From Arctopsyche grandis (Eukaryota; Arthropoda; Insecta; Trichoptera; Hydropsychidae): a DNA stretch of 64,000 bases. This document shows, piece after piece, positions 13,290-24,199 of this stretch (position 1 is its first letter; each line of letters begins with the position of its first letter). The position numbers and the translations under genes are program-made. The notes beneath the pieces were generated by a model. It worked only from the letters and a program-made list of their open reading frames with translations. It was not told the DNA's origin and searched no databases. The stretch spans positions 35,819,691 through 35,883,690 of the forward strand of contig NC_135357.1 in assembly GCF_051622035.1 (NCBI RefSeq), in the 5' to 3' direction.

Positions 13290-13765
13290 AGTCTCGAATC
13301 GGTTTCGGCTTGGAGACCTTGTAGGGCTTTCAAAAACTTCCATATATTTGGAAATTGAGCTGCAATTGTATATCCCACCTTCATATGAAAACCTTCGACT
13401 TCGTTATCCGTCGTATCGTAGTGTTCTAATTTTCGGGCTCCGACATCTATCGCAGTTACCCGAGGTTCACGTCTTTATAATTCCGATCGAATCTAAGGTC
13501 AAATTTTCTCACTAAATAAGACGGATTTATTTTTACTTTCCATTTTTACTGCTTACAAAAAATTCTGGATCTTACGCCAAATGCACTGCCCGAAGTGAAA
13601 AAAGCAGAGCTTATTCTCCACTCCGGGGAAAGCAATTTGGGTGGCGTTTATTGCGGCCAACTCCAAATCGGAGATGATGACTTGTGGCATCAGAAATACT
13701 CCATTAGAGCTGGCAAAATTCCTCTGTAGGAGTTCTTTAAGTTCGCTCCATGATTTTATATCATG
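13290..13765 (-). pseudogene. MULE transposase, two collapsed fragments
   Basis: The minus-strand reading gives, at 13565-13765, ASSNGVFLMPQVIISDLELA then NKLCFFHFGQCIWRKIQ. This is the third catalytic segment and the C-F-F-H...Q motif of FLYWCH-type MULE transposases. At 13313-13440 it gives EVEGFHMKVGYTIAAQFPN then IWKFLKALQGLQAE, the C-terminal part. The roughly 80 residues normally between them are missing, so this is an internally deleted relic. It is nearly identical to 14430-14820 over the shared part. Confidence 0.75.
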
Positions 13766-13831
13766 ATTTGCACATACGATTGCCGCTTTATCTACTAATG
13801 ATGCTAGTATATATTTAAAAAGGGTTTCTGT

Positions 13832-14023
13832 TTAAGACATGCTAGCCATTAAAAGAGTTCTATCGCAATTCGTCAAGAAGATTTCGAGCGTGTCCCTATC
13901 TCCATTGTATGGTGTTATGAACTTGAATAATATCGTTAAAGATATTTCTCCTATCGTGAATTTCGATACTCCTGGTGAATGTTTCTGATACTCCTGGTGT
14001 TGGACTTTCATCTGAATTTCCAA
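13832..14023 (-). pseudogene. Possible LTR-retrotransposon gag fragment
   Basis: The minus-strand frame ends in FITPYNGDRDTLEIFLTNC. This fits the start of the gag matrix/capsid region of insect Ty3 or Copia-type elements (pattern: P-x-(Y/F)-x-G-x3-x-L-x2-F-(L/I)-x2-C). It is only about 60 codons long, with no LTR or pol beside it. The call rests on a single motif. Confidence 0.35.
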
Positions 14024-14099
14024 CCATTTTGAGTTTAATCAAATAATTAATTGCAAAGTTTAAGAAGTGAGTTTAATAGTTATAATTTTTCTTTGCAAT

Positions 14100-14165
14100 G
14101 AGATAACCTTTCGTGTGTAGTGTGTATTTGTGTATATGTGTGTGTGTGTGATTACAGTGTTCGTA
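14100..14165. repeat. GT-rich simple repeat
   Basis: A short run of TG/GT dinucleotides (around 14118-14150) with imperfect flanks. There is nothing else to support a function. Confidence 0.6.
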
Positions 14166-14429
14166 CAATTTTATGGTTAGTATTTATAATAAAGACCTAC
14201 ATTAAAATCTTCATCGTGGTCGTTGTACTGCTGTAATGTGTAGATGAAGAATTCTCTCTCTCTCTCGTGATGTGAAGTGAAGTAAGGTGAAGTGATGCTG
14301 TTAATGTTGTAGATGTAGTAGTCGTAGTCGTGGAGTCTTGGCTTCCTTGAAGAAAGAAGTTCACCACCTTGCGCGATCCGCGAAGATGTTGGTTGCCAGG
14401 ATTTGAATCCGTCGATGTGTCTTGGGTGA

Positions 14430-14820
14430 TACGCCAAATGCACTGCCCGAAGTGAAAAAAGCAGAGCTTATTCTCCACTCCGGGGAAAGCAATTTGGGTG
14501 GCGTTTATTGCGGCCAACTCCAAATCGGAGATGATGACTTGTGACATCAGAAATACTCTATTTGAGCTGGCAAAATTCTTGATTTCCATAAATGCCTTCA
14601 CGTAAGCCGTCTGCGTCTTTGATGTCATTAGTATATAAATCAAGGGTAAAATTCTACCATTCGCTTGCCCAACCTTCGAATGGATGGTGTATAATTGGTA
14701 AAAGATATTGGGAACCGTCTTGAAAGTGCCGTCCATAATCCAATAGGTTCCCTGCGCTAATCTGCTCAAATTGGTCACCGTTGAGAATATTAGTATTCTG
14801 CCATTCTCGAACTCAGTCAC
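14430..14820 (-). pseudogene. MULE transposase catalytic-domain fragment
   Basis: The minus-strand frame reads QGTYWIMDGTFKTVPNIFYQ (first catalytic Asp in the D-G-T-F-K block), then GRILPLIYILMTSKTQTAYV, VIISDLELAAINAT (second Asp) and KLCFFHFGQCIWR. This is the core of FLYWCH-type MULE transposases. The frame continues past 14430 into unrelated residues, so the C-terminal domain is lost. There is no start codon context or FLYWCH finger upstream. It overlaps in content with 13565-13765, so this is a second copy of one family. Confidence 0.75.
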
Positions 14821-15084
14821 TCACCAGAAACGGTTGCTGGTTGCATGTGCATTTTACTGTTTGCGGTCCTTTCGGCTCTTGCGGTTCTTGCGATTGTGTT
14901 TCGGCTCTTGCGGCTCTTTCGGTCTCTGAGCTCTCCTTACTCTCCCTATAGTGGAACGTAAAGCGCTCACAGAAGGCATTAAATTACAATACAAATTAAT
15001 AGTAAATTAATTTTGATCTACATGGAATTGGGAATGCTCTACTAATGGTGAAACACAGCTTTCTCGTTAGCATTCTTCAGTTCT

Positions 15085-16020
15085 TTGATTAACAAACTCA
15101 TCTGGAACACCACACTGTTCCAGACCTCCAGCATTTTCTTTTTCGCTTCGCTTCGGCGAAAAGAAAATTTCGCTTCGGCGCAAATTATTCGTAAATGGCG
15201 CTTCCATGTTTCCATTTGGGAGTCATGCTATGGTAGTACTATATATGTACTACCATATAAAAAACATTAAATAAATCCAATCCTATAATTGGTACGAGAT
15301 GGTTAAGATTATATCTAACGTACATATGCTCGCACTTTCTTGATAGCATTCTCCATTTTAGGCGATTGCTTGACTGTATAATATGCTCATTTATACAGTA
15401 TGTATTATGATGCTAGTAAACGGTCCGCCAAATAGTCACTGTTGCACATTACAATCAACTCGTGTACATAGAATCTGCAAACAGATTAAAAATTCGAGTT
15501 AACATATGTACATAATACATAATATTTGAAGCAAGACTAACCTTACAGTCCCGGCAACTAAGACAGTATCACAATGCTCCTGTTCGACATACTGACGATA
15601 CATGTATTTCGAGAATATATTTGCATGCTTCCATGTTTCCATTTGGGAGTCATGCTATGGTAGTACTATATATGTTCTACCATATAAAAAACATTAAATA
15701 AATCCAATCTTATAATTGGTACGAGATTGTATAGATTATATCCAACATACATATGCACGCACTTTCTTTAGGCGATTCCGAGTCTGATTAATGTGCTCAT
15801 CTGGAACACCACACTGTTCCATACCTCCAGCATGTTATTTTTCTTATCCATTACGATAATGGATAAGAAAATTTCGCTTCGGCGCAATTTATTCGTAATT
15901 GGCGCTTGCATGTTTCCATTTGGGAGTCATGCTATGGTAGTACTATATATGTTCTACCATATAAAAAATAAAAAACATTAAATAAATCCAATCTTATAAT
16001 TGGTACGAGATTGTATAGAT
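15085..16020. repeat. Hairpin-bearing dispersed repeats, copies 2-4
   Basis: The modules seen at 10585-10990 recur here in mixed order. The TGGAACACCACAC block is at about 15098 and 15798. The GGGAGTCATGCTATGGTAG block is at about 15217, 15640 and 15917. The CAGTCCCGGCAAC block is at about 15547. The hairpin after the first block differs between copies: near 15135-15170 the stem is made of TTTTCGC/GCGAAAA bases, while near 15842-15870 it is the TCTTATCCATTA type, as in copy 1. Confidence 0.7.
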
Positions 16021-17308
16021 TATATCTAACATACATATGCACGCACTTTCAATGGTAGAAAACAAATGTATGGCAAGGCCTGCATTGAGACCGAGCGTTG
16101 TCTGTGTGTGCTTGTTGAATTTTTGTATGTTCTGTTTTGAACAATATGTCCCTAGGCTATGTTCCGTTTATAGGCAGAATTGTAAATATATATTTTACAA
16201 TTTTTCTCTGATGCTTTTGGCGAAACGTTTTTTAGAAGTTCAAAAAAGGATCCAACTTATTTCAGTTAACGTTAACGATAAATATTCGTAGTCTCCCTTA
16301 CATTTGCCCATACATGTTTGGAACTACTGAACATTATTACTGTGTATTAAAATTAGAGAACACAGTCTGTATTAAGTGTTTTACTCTTGAAATTCTCTTT
16401 GTATAAATCGTGGTTGTTTCAATTTGAATAGACTTAGAATTGGTATATGATATTAGATTTTTTGCCCATACATGTTTGGCACTATTTGGATTTGCTGTAC
16501 CAGGCTATTTATTTGCTGTGATTTCTTATTTGACAAATTGTGTCATTCGTAGTCCGTAACATTTTCGATGAGCGATGACTCAATATGTCGCACTGAATAT
16601 ACGTGGCACGATTTACTGAATCTACATATTATATTTGTAACGTGCGCGAGGGGTTTTAACGAAAATCGTAACCTAATAAGAATCGAGGTGTACAATTCAA
16701 CTCATGCGATTTTCAACAGGTCCTGCTGAGAATACGCAGTGAATATTTTCATCATCGATAATTTTCAACAAATTTTTGGCGCACCGAAAACTCCAGCTTC
16801 TGATTAATGTCATGAAACATTTTTAAAACAAGATATATTGTTAGCTAGTCCATCCGCTGTAGGAACACACCTATGTAAAACGCACACGCTGTCCCTTTCA
16901 ATACCATTTAGTACGTACAATGTTCTGTTGTCTACGAATTGCCATTGGTCGAGGGACTGTGAAGCGGACAGCATGTACGTTTTACCCAAGTGGCTTTCTA
17001 CAGTGAAACAACAATAGCAGTTGGTATATTCATTCGTCAGTTGATTTTGACTGGACTTGCTCTCATGTAGTCGGTCGAGTTTTGGCTGTTAAGTCTAACA
17101 AACTAGTGCACCCTCGAGCAACTTTAAGGCCGCGGACGTTGATGGTTGATTTTAATCAAAATCGTCATCGACGGGTCGTTGTTTGCCGCCGAATGCAGCC
17201 GCCGGGGTGTGCTGAAGATCTTCAGGAGATGAGAATCGCCACTTCCTTTTGTTTTTAAAATTATGCCGTGGACGGGTTGGCTATAATCTCCCGGGCCCGG
17301 TGTTTCAG
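16021..17308. other. No gene recognised; GC-richer patch near 17100-17300
   Basis: There is no exon or element end I can defend. From about 17085 the sequence is richer in CpG than its surroundings and has an initiator-like TCAGTT near 17036, so a transcribed region is possible. Confidence 0.4.
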
Positions 17309-17376
17309 GTGGGAGCTTGGGTGGTCCATCTCATTGACGAGCCTCCTTATGATCTCGACTGTTGCAACTATGAAGA
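17309..17376 (+). other. Weak candidate internal exon
   Basis: A 68-base segment is bounded by TTTCAG| and |GTAAGT, both strong splice matches. One frame reads VGAWVVHLIDEPPYDLDCCNYEE without a stop. I do not recognise the protein, and no partner exon is evident. The GC-rich sequence directly upstream would fit a transcribed region. Confidence 0.25.
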
Positions 17377-17399
17377 GTAAGTTTGTCATCTAAAACGAC

Positions 17400-19180
17400 T
17401 TATTTATACCTCCATACTATTTGTCGTAGAAATATAATATGTATTTGTATTTCAATCATTGTAGTGAAATGATCATTCTTCTGCGCGCGGTGCTTCAAAA
17501 ATAATTGAATTTTACATTTTTATTTTTGTGTAATGAAGTTGAAATGAATTTTATCTGTTCCCGGACTGTTTGCACAGGATGAATAGTCCATCTTGATTCT
17601 CTTTTTTTTACAAGCATTTAAAATTTCCGTTATGATAAAACTCGTGCACATTGCAAATATGATTCGTGTATAAGTATCCTTAAAAAATAGGGGTTAGTGG
17701 CAAAAATAAAAAATAAATCCTAAAAATTCTGGGCAACTCGTCATGCTTTTCTCGAATGACGAATTTTTTATTGCTCTAATTTTTTTAGTTCATACCATTC
17801 GGAAGACTTTATTGTAATATGAGCATGAAAAACGACGGTCCATTTTTATTATCATCGGGATATTTATTCATTGTGATTTGAACTGGATCAGTTTTAATTA
17901 AATAATCTATAATTTTACCGTCACGAAAATCGTGCCAAGCACCACGTTCCGATAATTTGTTGCTTGTACTTTACACGCTTTACATCCGCTGCTCCATCTG
18001 TTATCTAATAATTCCGTCTCTAACGCATCGTTGTTAACGGAACTTATTGTTTAATAAAATTATCGTCGCGTTCTGGATACATTTGCTGAAAAGCCTAGCT
18101 AAGATTTTATTTCGGGGAGCTTCCACAATTAAGCAAATCAATGGGATTATTATTCTCTCCTTGGGGTTTTACCGTTCTTTGCAGTTTTTAGCGCGACTTC
18201 CACTATTGGTCGTTTTCGGAGCAGAAAATCGTCGTCGTCGTCGTAAACTATGTTTACTCCTTCTAATTGTGATCTATAATCTGATTGCGATCATCTGGTT
18301 TTAGCCTAAGAAAAGATCCTGTTTTTTTCAAGCATTTTTTCAAGCTACGGTTTTTCTTAATAGTATTTTCTATTAGGTTACTGTTAAAATCCCTATTATG
18401 CCTCGTTATTCTTTAATTTCTTTATTTACTGGATTGTAGTCTTGGTTTTGAACTCTACTATACTCTGGTTTTGAATACATTTCCAATTAAGTATAGCTGT
18501 TTTGTAACTATCATAAGAAGATTCTTTTTTTTTAATCCTTGATAGGCAATCGGCATTCGAATTTACGATTCATGTTTAACCGTTTTGTCGAACTCTTCGA
18601 GTTTTAATCTCCATCTGACTTATTTGGATCCAGGTTGTCCATAATGTTTTTATTTGGTACATCATGTTATTATTTGGAATTTTCGGCCGGTTGTACGGTG
18701 CTGATGAAGGTAATAGTTAAATAGAGCAGGACCTGTGTACCAATTATCATACCACAGTGTGTCCTTTGCCGAAATAATCATTTAAAAGTGTGGTCACTAC
18801 TGCTCCTGACACACCAAGCTGCCCACTATCGGTTCCATCTATACCATCCCCCCCAATGAATAATAAAATCTTAAATAAAGCCGGTATCTACATCACACAA
18901 AACAAACATTTTTATCCCAAATTTGTGTCGTTTTGATGGAATGTATTGCTTGAAATGCTACTTCGTTAGCCAGGCCGATAATGACTTGTAATCAAGATTG
19001 TTGTTGAACTGGGATTTAAGGCCCACACTACTAATTTTTCTCAACAGATTTAGATGGAAATAGCAACCCTTTGTTTCGCTGTCTGTAAATATTTTTTGAG
19101 TCGCGCTGATGGCTGCCTTGCTTAAATCAGGGATCAGCTCCTCTTAGCGAAATACGCTGTTGATTTAAAATATAAATTCA
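17400..19180. other. AT-rich stretch, nothing assigned
   Basis: A CGTCGTCGTCGTCG tract near 18230 and several AT-rich frames are present, but I recognise no gene, RNA or element end. Confidence 0.4.
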
Positions 19181-19184
19181 CGGG

Positions 19185-19500
19185 TGGGTATTCATACTGG
19201 GGTAAAACCACACAAATGTGATATTTGTTCAAGAACTTTTACTATGAAATACAGTCTTAGTGCACATAATTAATACTGGGGTAAAATCATACCAATGCGA
19301 CATTTGTTCAAAAACTTTTTCTAAGAAAAAAAATCTCAATGTACACATGGATGGGTATTCATACTGGGGTAAAGCCACACAAATGTGATATTTGTTCAAA
19401 AACTTTTACTATGAAATACAGTCTTAGTGCACATAATTAATACTGGGGTAAAACCATGCCAATGTGGCATTTGTTCAAAAACATTTACAATTACAATTTG
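19185..19500 (+). pseudogene. Broken C2H2 zinc-finger array (four fingers)
   Basis: Four zinc fingers can be read. Finger 1 is HTGVKPHKCDICSRTF then TMKYSLSAH; finger 2 is GVKSYQCDICSKTF then SKKKNLNVH; finger 3 repeats finger 1; finger 4 is GVKPCQCGICSKTF. The HTGxKP linker and C-x2-C...H spacing are typical of C2H2 factors. A frame break or stop occurs in each linker, and finger 4 loses its histidines. Fingers 1-2 and 3-4 form a tandem duplication of about 165 bases. I see no upstream start, so this is a relic of a zinc-finger gene. Confidence 0.7.
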
Positions 19501-19672
19501 CATTTGTAAATTTTCACTAGACAATAACCATGATCGCTGACACATCACTTGCAAAACTTGATTTTAAATGGCAATCGTTACATTTTAAAACAACGAAACA
19601 ATATAACATAACAATGAAATCTTACATTGGCCACCAAATCTTGCAAAAAAGTGCATAAAAAAGGAAAAATAA

Positions 19673-19984
19673 TTATTGTAGGTTGGCTAGACGCCGCAAG
19701 TATAATAATTTGTCAGGTATCTGGTGATAATTACTTACGACACCAGATACGGCTCTACACAGTCTCTCGTACTTGGCGTTTACTGGTTCAATTTGGCCAA
19801 ATCTTACATTGGCTAATGTCAGCCTATGGCATGCCATATCCCTTTGCAGCCCATCCGACAATATCCACATGCTGGGGTGCCTGCAATTATATATTGCATT
19901 TAACGCACTGTTGAAGCCCTCACAACAATTTTTCGTTTTGGGCGATCCATCGTCGTCAAATTCAAAGATGGTTTTCGTGTACAA
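19673..19984 (-). pseudogene. MULE-type transposase C-terminal fragment (second family)
   Basis: The minus-strand frame includes KNCCEGFNSALNAIYNCRHP, then SMWILSDGLQRDMACHRLTL and YERLCRAVSGVVSNYHQIPD. The N-x-x-E-G(F/W)H/N pattern followed by W-x(2,3)-L is the C-terminal region of FLYWCH-type MULE transposases. Its sequence differs from the 13-14 kb family. The catalytic core is absent. Confidence 0.6.
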
Positions 19985-20155
19985 GTTTACTCTATTGTTG
20001 GTAGTAATTTACAGGGTACGACCGACATGGGTCGTTTAATGGTCAACAATCAGCCCCGATTGGTTACAAGTGGGGGGGGTTTATATATTGAATTTGTTAT
20101 AAGGGAGGATGTGTCTACGGGTGTTCACCTTCCACATCGCCCTGCTTCGTAGCGG

Positions 20156-21488
20156 TTATCTCGAGGAATAGTCTGTACGGAGCCTTTTCTCCGTAGCTCC
20201 CGCGCATTTACACAATGGTATTGAACGTTCGATTTGCTCCTGTAATTTTCCACCAACCTCGAGATTCTGTCCGCACAAACTATAAATTCTACGCGAGTTG
20301 CTGGATTGTATTCCACTTAGTGACTGCTCTATTTGTATTTCATTAAATCTTTGTTCCCTCTTAAGGGCAGAAACAAACTTCCAAATATTAGGATGGTCAG
20401 CCGATACCTGTGTATGAAAACGGCGATGCCAGCCTTTTAAAAAATTGTTGGTTTTTGGAAGACCATCTTGCACACCTGCAAAGCAGTTCCACATTTCGTA
20501 TGCGAAATATGGTGGACGCCGCTGATGTCCTGATTGCGGGCGGCCGATCCACGTATCTTCGAAGTAGTCGACGACACGCTGGATCTCTTCGGGGAATGTC
20601 GATGTATTGACCAAATACTCGAAAGTGGCAACTACTTCGTTTGCCGGAACGAACGCCAAAGCCGGTAGCATTTCAGTGCGAGCTCTGGATCTTCTCGGTA
20701 CCTTATTTGTAGGCCACTTTCTTGTATCCGTCGGAATATGCATTGACTGAAATGGAAGAAGCAGCCACGATGCACAGTGGTGGCATGTATGACTGCTACT
20801 TCAAAATCAGTCATTATTGTTCTTGGTGACGGATTTGACCCCGGAAGCAATTTCTTCACTTCTTTAAACAATGTGACGTACGTCTGCTGCGTTTTATTTG
20901 GTAATGAAGCATATACATTGGTATCGCCACATTGTTTTCCAACCCGTGTATTGTAAATAATTGTTCTAAAAAATGATGATACCACTTTGAATGTACCATC
21001 TCCGTACCAATGTATCGACATTGCCAGCAAATTTAAATTTCTTAATGTCGAAAATATCATTTTTCTGTTTTGAACAGGCCCAAAGTCGAACATTAGGAAA
21101 TTTTCCCCAGTTTCGGTAACTGTGTATTCGTGTGGTAAGACTATTTCTTCTCTTGTACTAGGGTTCGTTGGAACTCCTTCTTTTCTGGTCCTCGCGTTTC
21201 TAATGGTTCTTTTCATATTTGATATGGACGGCAATTGAGCTGCCACTGCATTTCGCACGCCAGAAAATGCTCGAGACAGCAGGAAATGGGGTGGATCTCT
21301 GGTGTTCTCTTACGGTCTCCATTACTTTGTCTGCTTGTAGCATCTCTTAGGTGGTTGTGGTCATCTTTGTATGGAAAAATTCGATCATCGGTAGTTATAA
21401 CTCTGTCGCGGCACGTGAATCTACTATATTTATCACATTTTTGCTGGATCGTTTTGTTCTGAACGAACAGGTAGTTTTTGAAGCACAA
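20156..21488 (-). pseudogene. FLYWCH/MULE transposase, two frameshifts
   Basis: In reading order, 21488-21300 has a FLYWCH-like zinc finger (CDKYSRFTCRDRVITTDDR then PYKDDHNHLRDA). After a frameshift near 21260-21300, 21258-20680 has the MULE core: WYGDGTFKVVSSFFR (first Asp), RTIMTDFEVAVIHAT (second Asp) and GCFFHFSQCIFRRIQ. After a second frameshift near 20675, 20670-20156 has the C-terminal part LPALAFVPANEVVATFEYL, VVDYFEDTWIGRP and HPNIWKFVSALKREQ. All domains of a MULE transposase are present but the frame is broken twice, so it is inactive. I could not find its TIRs. A Harbinger fragment abuts its 5' side. Confidence 0.8.
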
Positions 21489-21489
21489 T

Positions 21490-21790
21490 TTCTACTTGCC
21501 TTGCACCCACATCTATTGGCAAAAACTTATATTGTGCGTCTACTAACGCCAGTAATACGATTGAATGATTACCTTTTTAATTGTAAAAATTGGACCTGGC
21601 ATTTTTTGGGCAGCGTATATTTATATGTTTGCCATCTAATGCACCCACACAATTGGGAAAGTTCCATAGAGCATCGAATTCTGATGCCACCTCTTTCCAT
21701 TTTTCTGCTGTTGGTTGTAGCAATACTGTAGGTTGTAATTTTTTCCAAATTATTGCACTGACTCCTTTACAATACCCTCTTTTACTAATA
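21490..21790 (-). pseudogene. PIF/Harbinger transposase fragment
   Basis: The minus-strand reading gives KWKEVASEFDALWNFPNCVG, then ALDGKHINIRCPKNA, then HSIVLLALVDAQYKFLPIDVG. These are the first and second catalytic Asp blocks of the DDE_Tnp_4 (Harbinger) family. One stop interrupts the segment after FYN. The rest of the transposase is missing. It lies directly upstream of the FLYWCH finger of the MULE relic on the same strand, so one element probably inserted in the other. Confidence 0.65.
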
Positions 21791-21852
21791 CACCCTAGTT
21801 GAAAAATGTTGAAAAACCTAGTCGATAGCTAAAGCCGATCGATCGAAATGAA

Positions 21853-21884
21853 TTTCCCGTTATCAGATACCTGATAACGGGAAA
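21853..21884. repeat. Perfect 14-bp hairpin
   Basis: TTTCCCGTTATCAG and CTGATAACGGGAAA are perfect reverse complements separated by ATAC. It may be a collapsed terminal inverted repeat pair of a small DNA transposon. Nothing else supports a function. Confidence 0.8.
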
Positions 21885-22439
21885 ACACTGATGATTTTAT
21901 ATTATTATGAATGTGATATCAGATTAATTTATTCACATCAATAAAATCACAATGAACTGTGTAAATAATACGTTCTTGAACTAGTACAATTATTTATAAT
22001 GTTTTAGATGGGGATACCATTAATAATATTGCAGATTGTTTATTCTCCCAGAACAGTGAAAATGTACCTAAAAGAAGAATACAGTGGACTAGAGAAATTT
22101 GCCAGGAAAATCGAAAGGCTGAGAAAACATATCTAAATATAAGGGACAACCTGTGTCTGCAAAAAACCCTAACATGTGACTCTTTTTACATCATTTAAAT
22201 GTACTTTTGTTACATTCATAATGAACATTTCAAGAGAATATACATATAATATGCAACTTTTATTTGTGCTGAAATGTAACATGTCAAAATTCAATACTTT
22301 CATTTATACGGTTATATTGTATGGCTCAATCACTCCATAAAACTTGAAATAATTCATTTAGAATATTGTTCTTTAGAAAATTGCCAAATTCACTATTTTA
22401 TTTAATGTAATAATTAAATACTAGGAAAACTTTCCTGCA

Positions 22440-22640
22440 GTTGTTCTCAACAACACAATTTATTTTTATTTTATTAATTTATTTATTTATTTTTAACTCC
22501 GCCAGTGAGGTTGGGAAACTTTGTTAACCACTTTACTGCCGGTCCCAAGCCCGGAAAAAGGAGGAGGGAAAATCTGTTTTCAGTTATTTTTTCTAGGGGC
22601 GCCTAGAGGAAAATTGCCTGAGGACGTCAGCTATAGTGTG
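22440..22640. other. Possible 5' or 3' fragment of a LINE (RTE-like)
   Basis: An AT-rich run (22460-22495) precedes a GC-richer patch with CCGGTCCCAAGCCCGG and GGAGGAGGG. This combination resembles non-coding ends of RTE-type LINEs, from memory only. There is no coding evidence. Confidence 0.2.
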
Positions 22641-22663
22641 TAAGACCTGCACTGGCTAGACAG

Positions 22664-23077
22664 TAGGGATCCCAAATGTTCGTCGACTTCAACTATTCGA
22701 ATATCGAATAGTAAATCAAGAGCTATTCGAATATATTCGAAAATTGCAAAAAAAAGGTAATTACATTTGTACCAAGCATAAATTTGAATGAATGATCTTA
22801 TCATAGATGCCATTGAATTCCACCTCGTTTTTACAGCCAATAATAATTTAAATTTTTTATTTTAAATATCGTATTATTTTTATTTTCATTATTGCGTATT
22901 CATTTTCTTCATAATCGTCGGCTTCGTCATCACTCTTCATATTGATTTTGTGAATTTAGTTGATAAAAGAATATATACACGAATAATATTCGAATAGTTG
23001 ATGAAATATTCGAATAACGAATGGCTGAAAAATCAGACGAACAATTCGAATACTCGAATATTCGATTGGGATCCCTA
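22664..23077 (-). mobile_element. Short hAT element with 8-bp target duplication
   Basis: Target duplication CTAGACAG is at 22656-22663 and 23078-23085. The ends are inverted: TAGGGATCCCAA on the left, TTGGGATCCCTA on the right, followed inward by TTCGAATA-rich sequence. The minus strand encodes AVKTRWNSMASMIRSFIQI at 22775-22840, the conserved R-W-N-S block of hAT transposases. This is therefore a deletion derivative of a true hAT element that keeps one exon piece, not a featureless MITE. The target duplication is perfect. Confidence 0.85.
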
Positions 23078-23184
23078 CTAGACAGCATCAACACTTCACT
23101 TTGGATGATTGGAAAGTGGTTATATAATTTTAATAAAATTTTTGTAAAAATAGTCTTATATTTACAAAATCATTAATATGTGTG

Positions 23185-23969
23185 CCTTTTTTCAGGTATA
23201 GATATTTTTCCGACGAATCTTCCATTCAAATTATTCGGCGAAGGGTGGGTGATAGCCATAGTTCATAAAATCAAAATTAGTATTAGTGAAACCTAAAACA
23301 ATGTAATACTTTAATTATGAGTGAAATTATAACGAATGTCAAATATTGAAAAAGAAAAAAAAAAGTGTTTTTAGCTAAGATGTAAATTTTTAATTCGCAT
23401 TAAAATTTAGTCTACAAATCTCCCAAAAGTAACTATTTGAAAAATTCGTCCTCATCTTTTACCATTTAATAAAACTATCATAGTTTTTAATGTGATGAAA
23501 ATGTCTATATTTTTATACACCTAAATTCATCATAACATTATGGACTCATTATTAAATAATTATTTAAAAAGCATAATTTTCAACAATAACCATAAAACGG
23601 GAGATGTTAGTGGTTACCTTTAAAAAGCTAATTTTTTCGAGAATTGCTTCTGCGAATCGTAAACAATGTAATACTTCAATTATGGGAAAAGCCGAAAAAA
23701 AAAATTCGAGTTCCGCGAACGAAGATATGGGTGAACGAACGGTCTGTGAAAGAAATGGCCGCATACGTAATGGCTAGAACTCCGCGTCAATATACGAGCT
23801 ATCGGTGAACAAACGGTCTGTGAAAGAGATGGCAGCATACGTAATGGCTGGAGCGCATTCTCGGTTTACGGAAAATCTGTGAACAAGTTGTCGTGTCACC
23901 CCTTTTTTCAGGTATAGATATTTTTCCGACGAATCTTCCATTCAAATTATTCGGCGAAGGGTGGGTGAT
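23185..23969. repeat. 69-bp direct repeat pair with an internal tandem repeat
   Basis: The 69 bases at 23185-23253 recur identically at 23901-23969. Between them, a ~50-bp unit (starting GGTGAACGAACGGTCTGTG) occurs at 23730-23779 and 23804-23853 with a few differences. The arrangement suggests a duplicated segment or an insertion flanked by a long duplication. Confidence 0.8.
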
Positions 23970-24199
23970 TGGGTTACTAGAGCGCGGGTAGAGACCGTGC
24001 TTTTTCCAGGAATCGGGGCGGTTTGGCTCTATTTACAAAGCTAGAGTCCAAAAAAAAGGTTCGCTGAACCTTTAACAATGCATTTACAACAATTGAACAA
24101 TGAACGGCGCGCTCTGGGTCCGCTCTTTAATAGGGATAATATATTTAATTTTCTTTATATGAGAATTAAATAAAATTCCACTTAGAAAAATCATATTTC

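Noticed and set aside
16037-18304. Isolated frames of 84-85 codons (16037-16291, 18047-18304)
   Set aside because: AT-driven or low-complexity composition (an Arg run from a CGT repeat), no family resemblance and no splice or promoter context.
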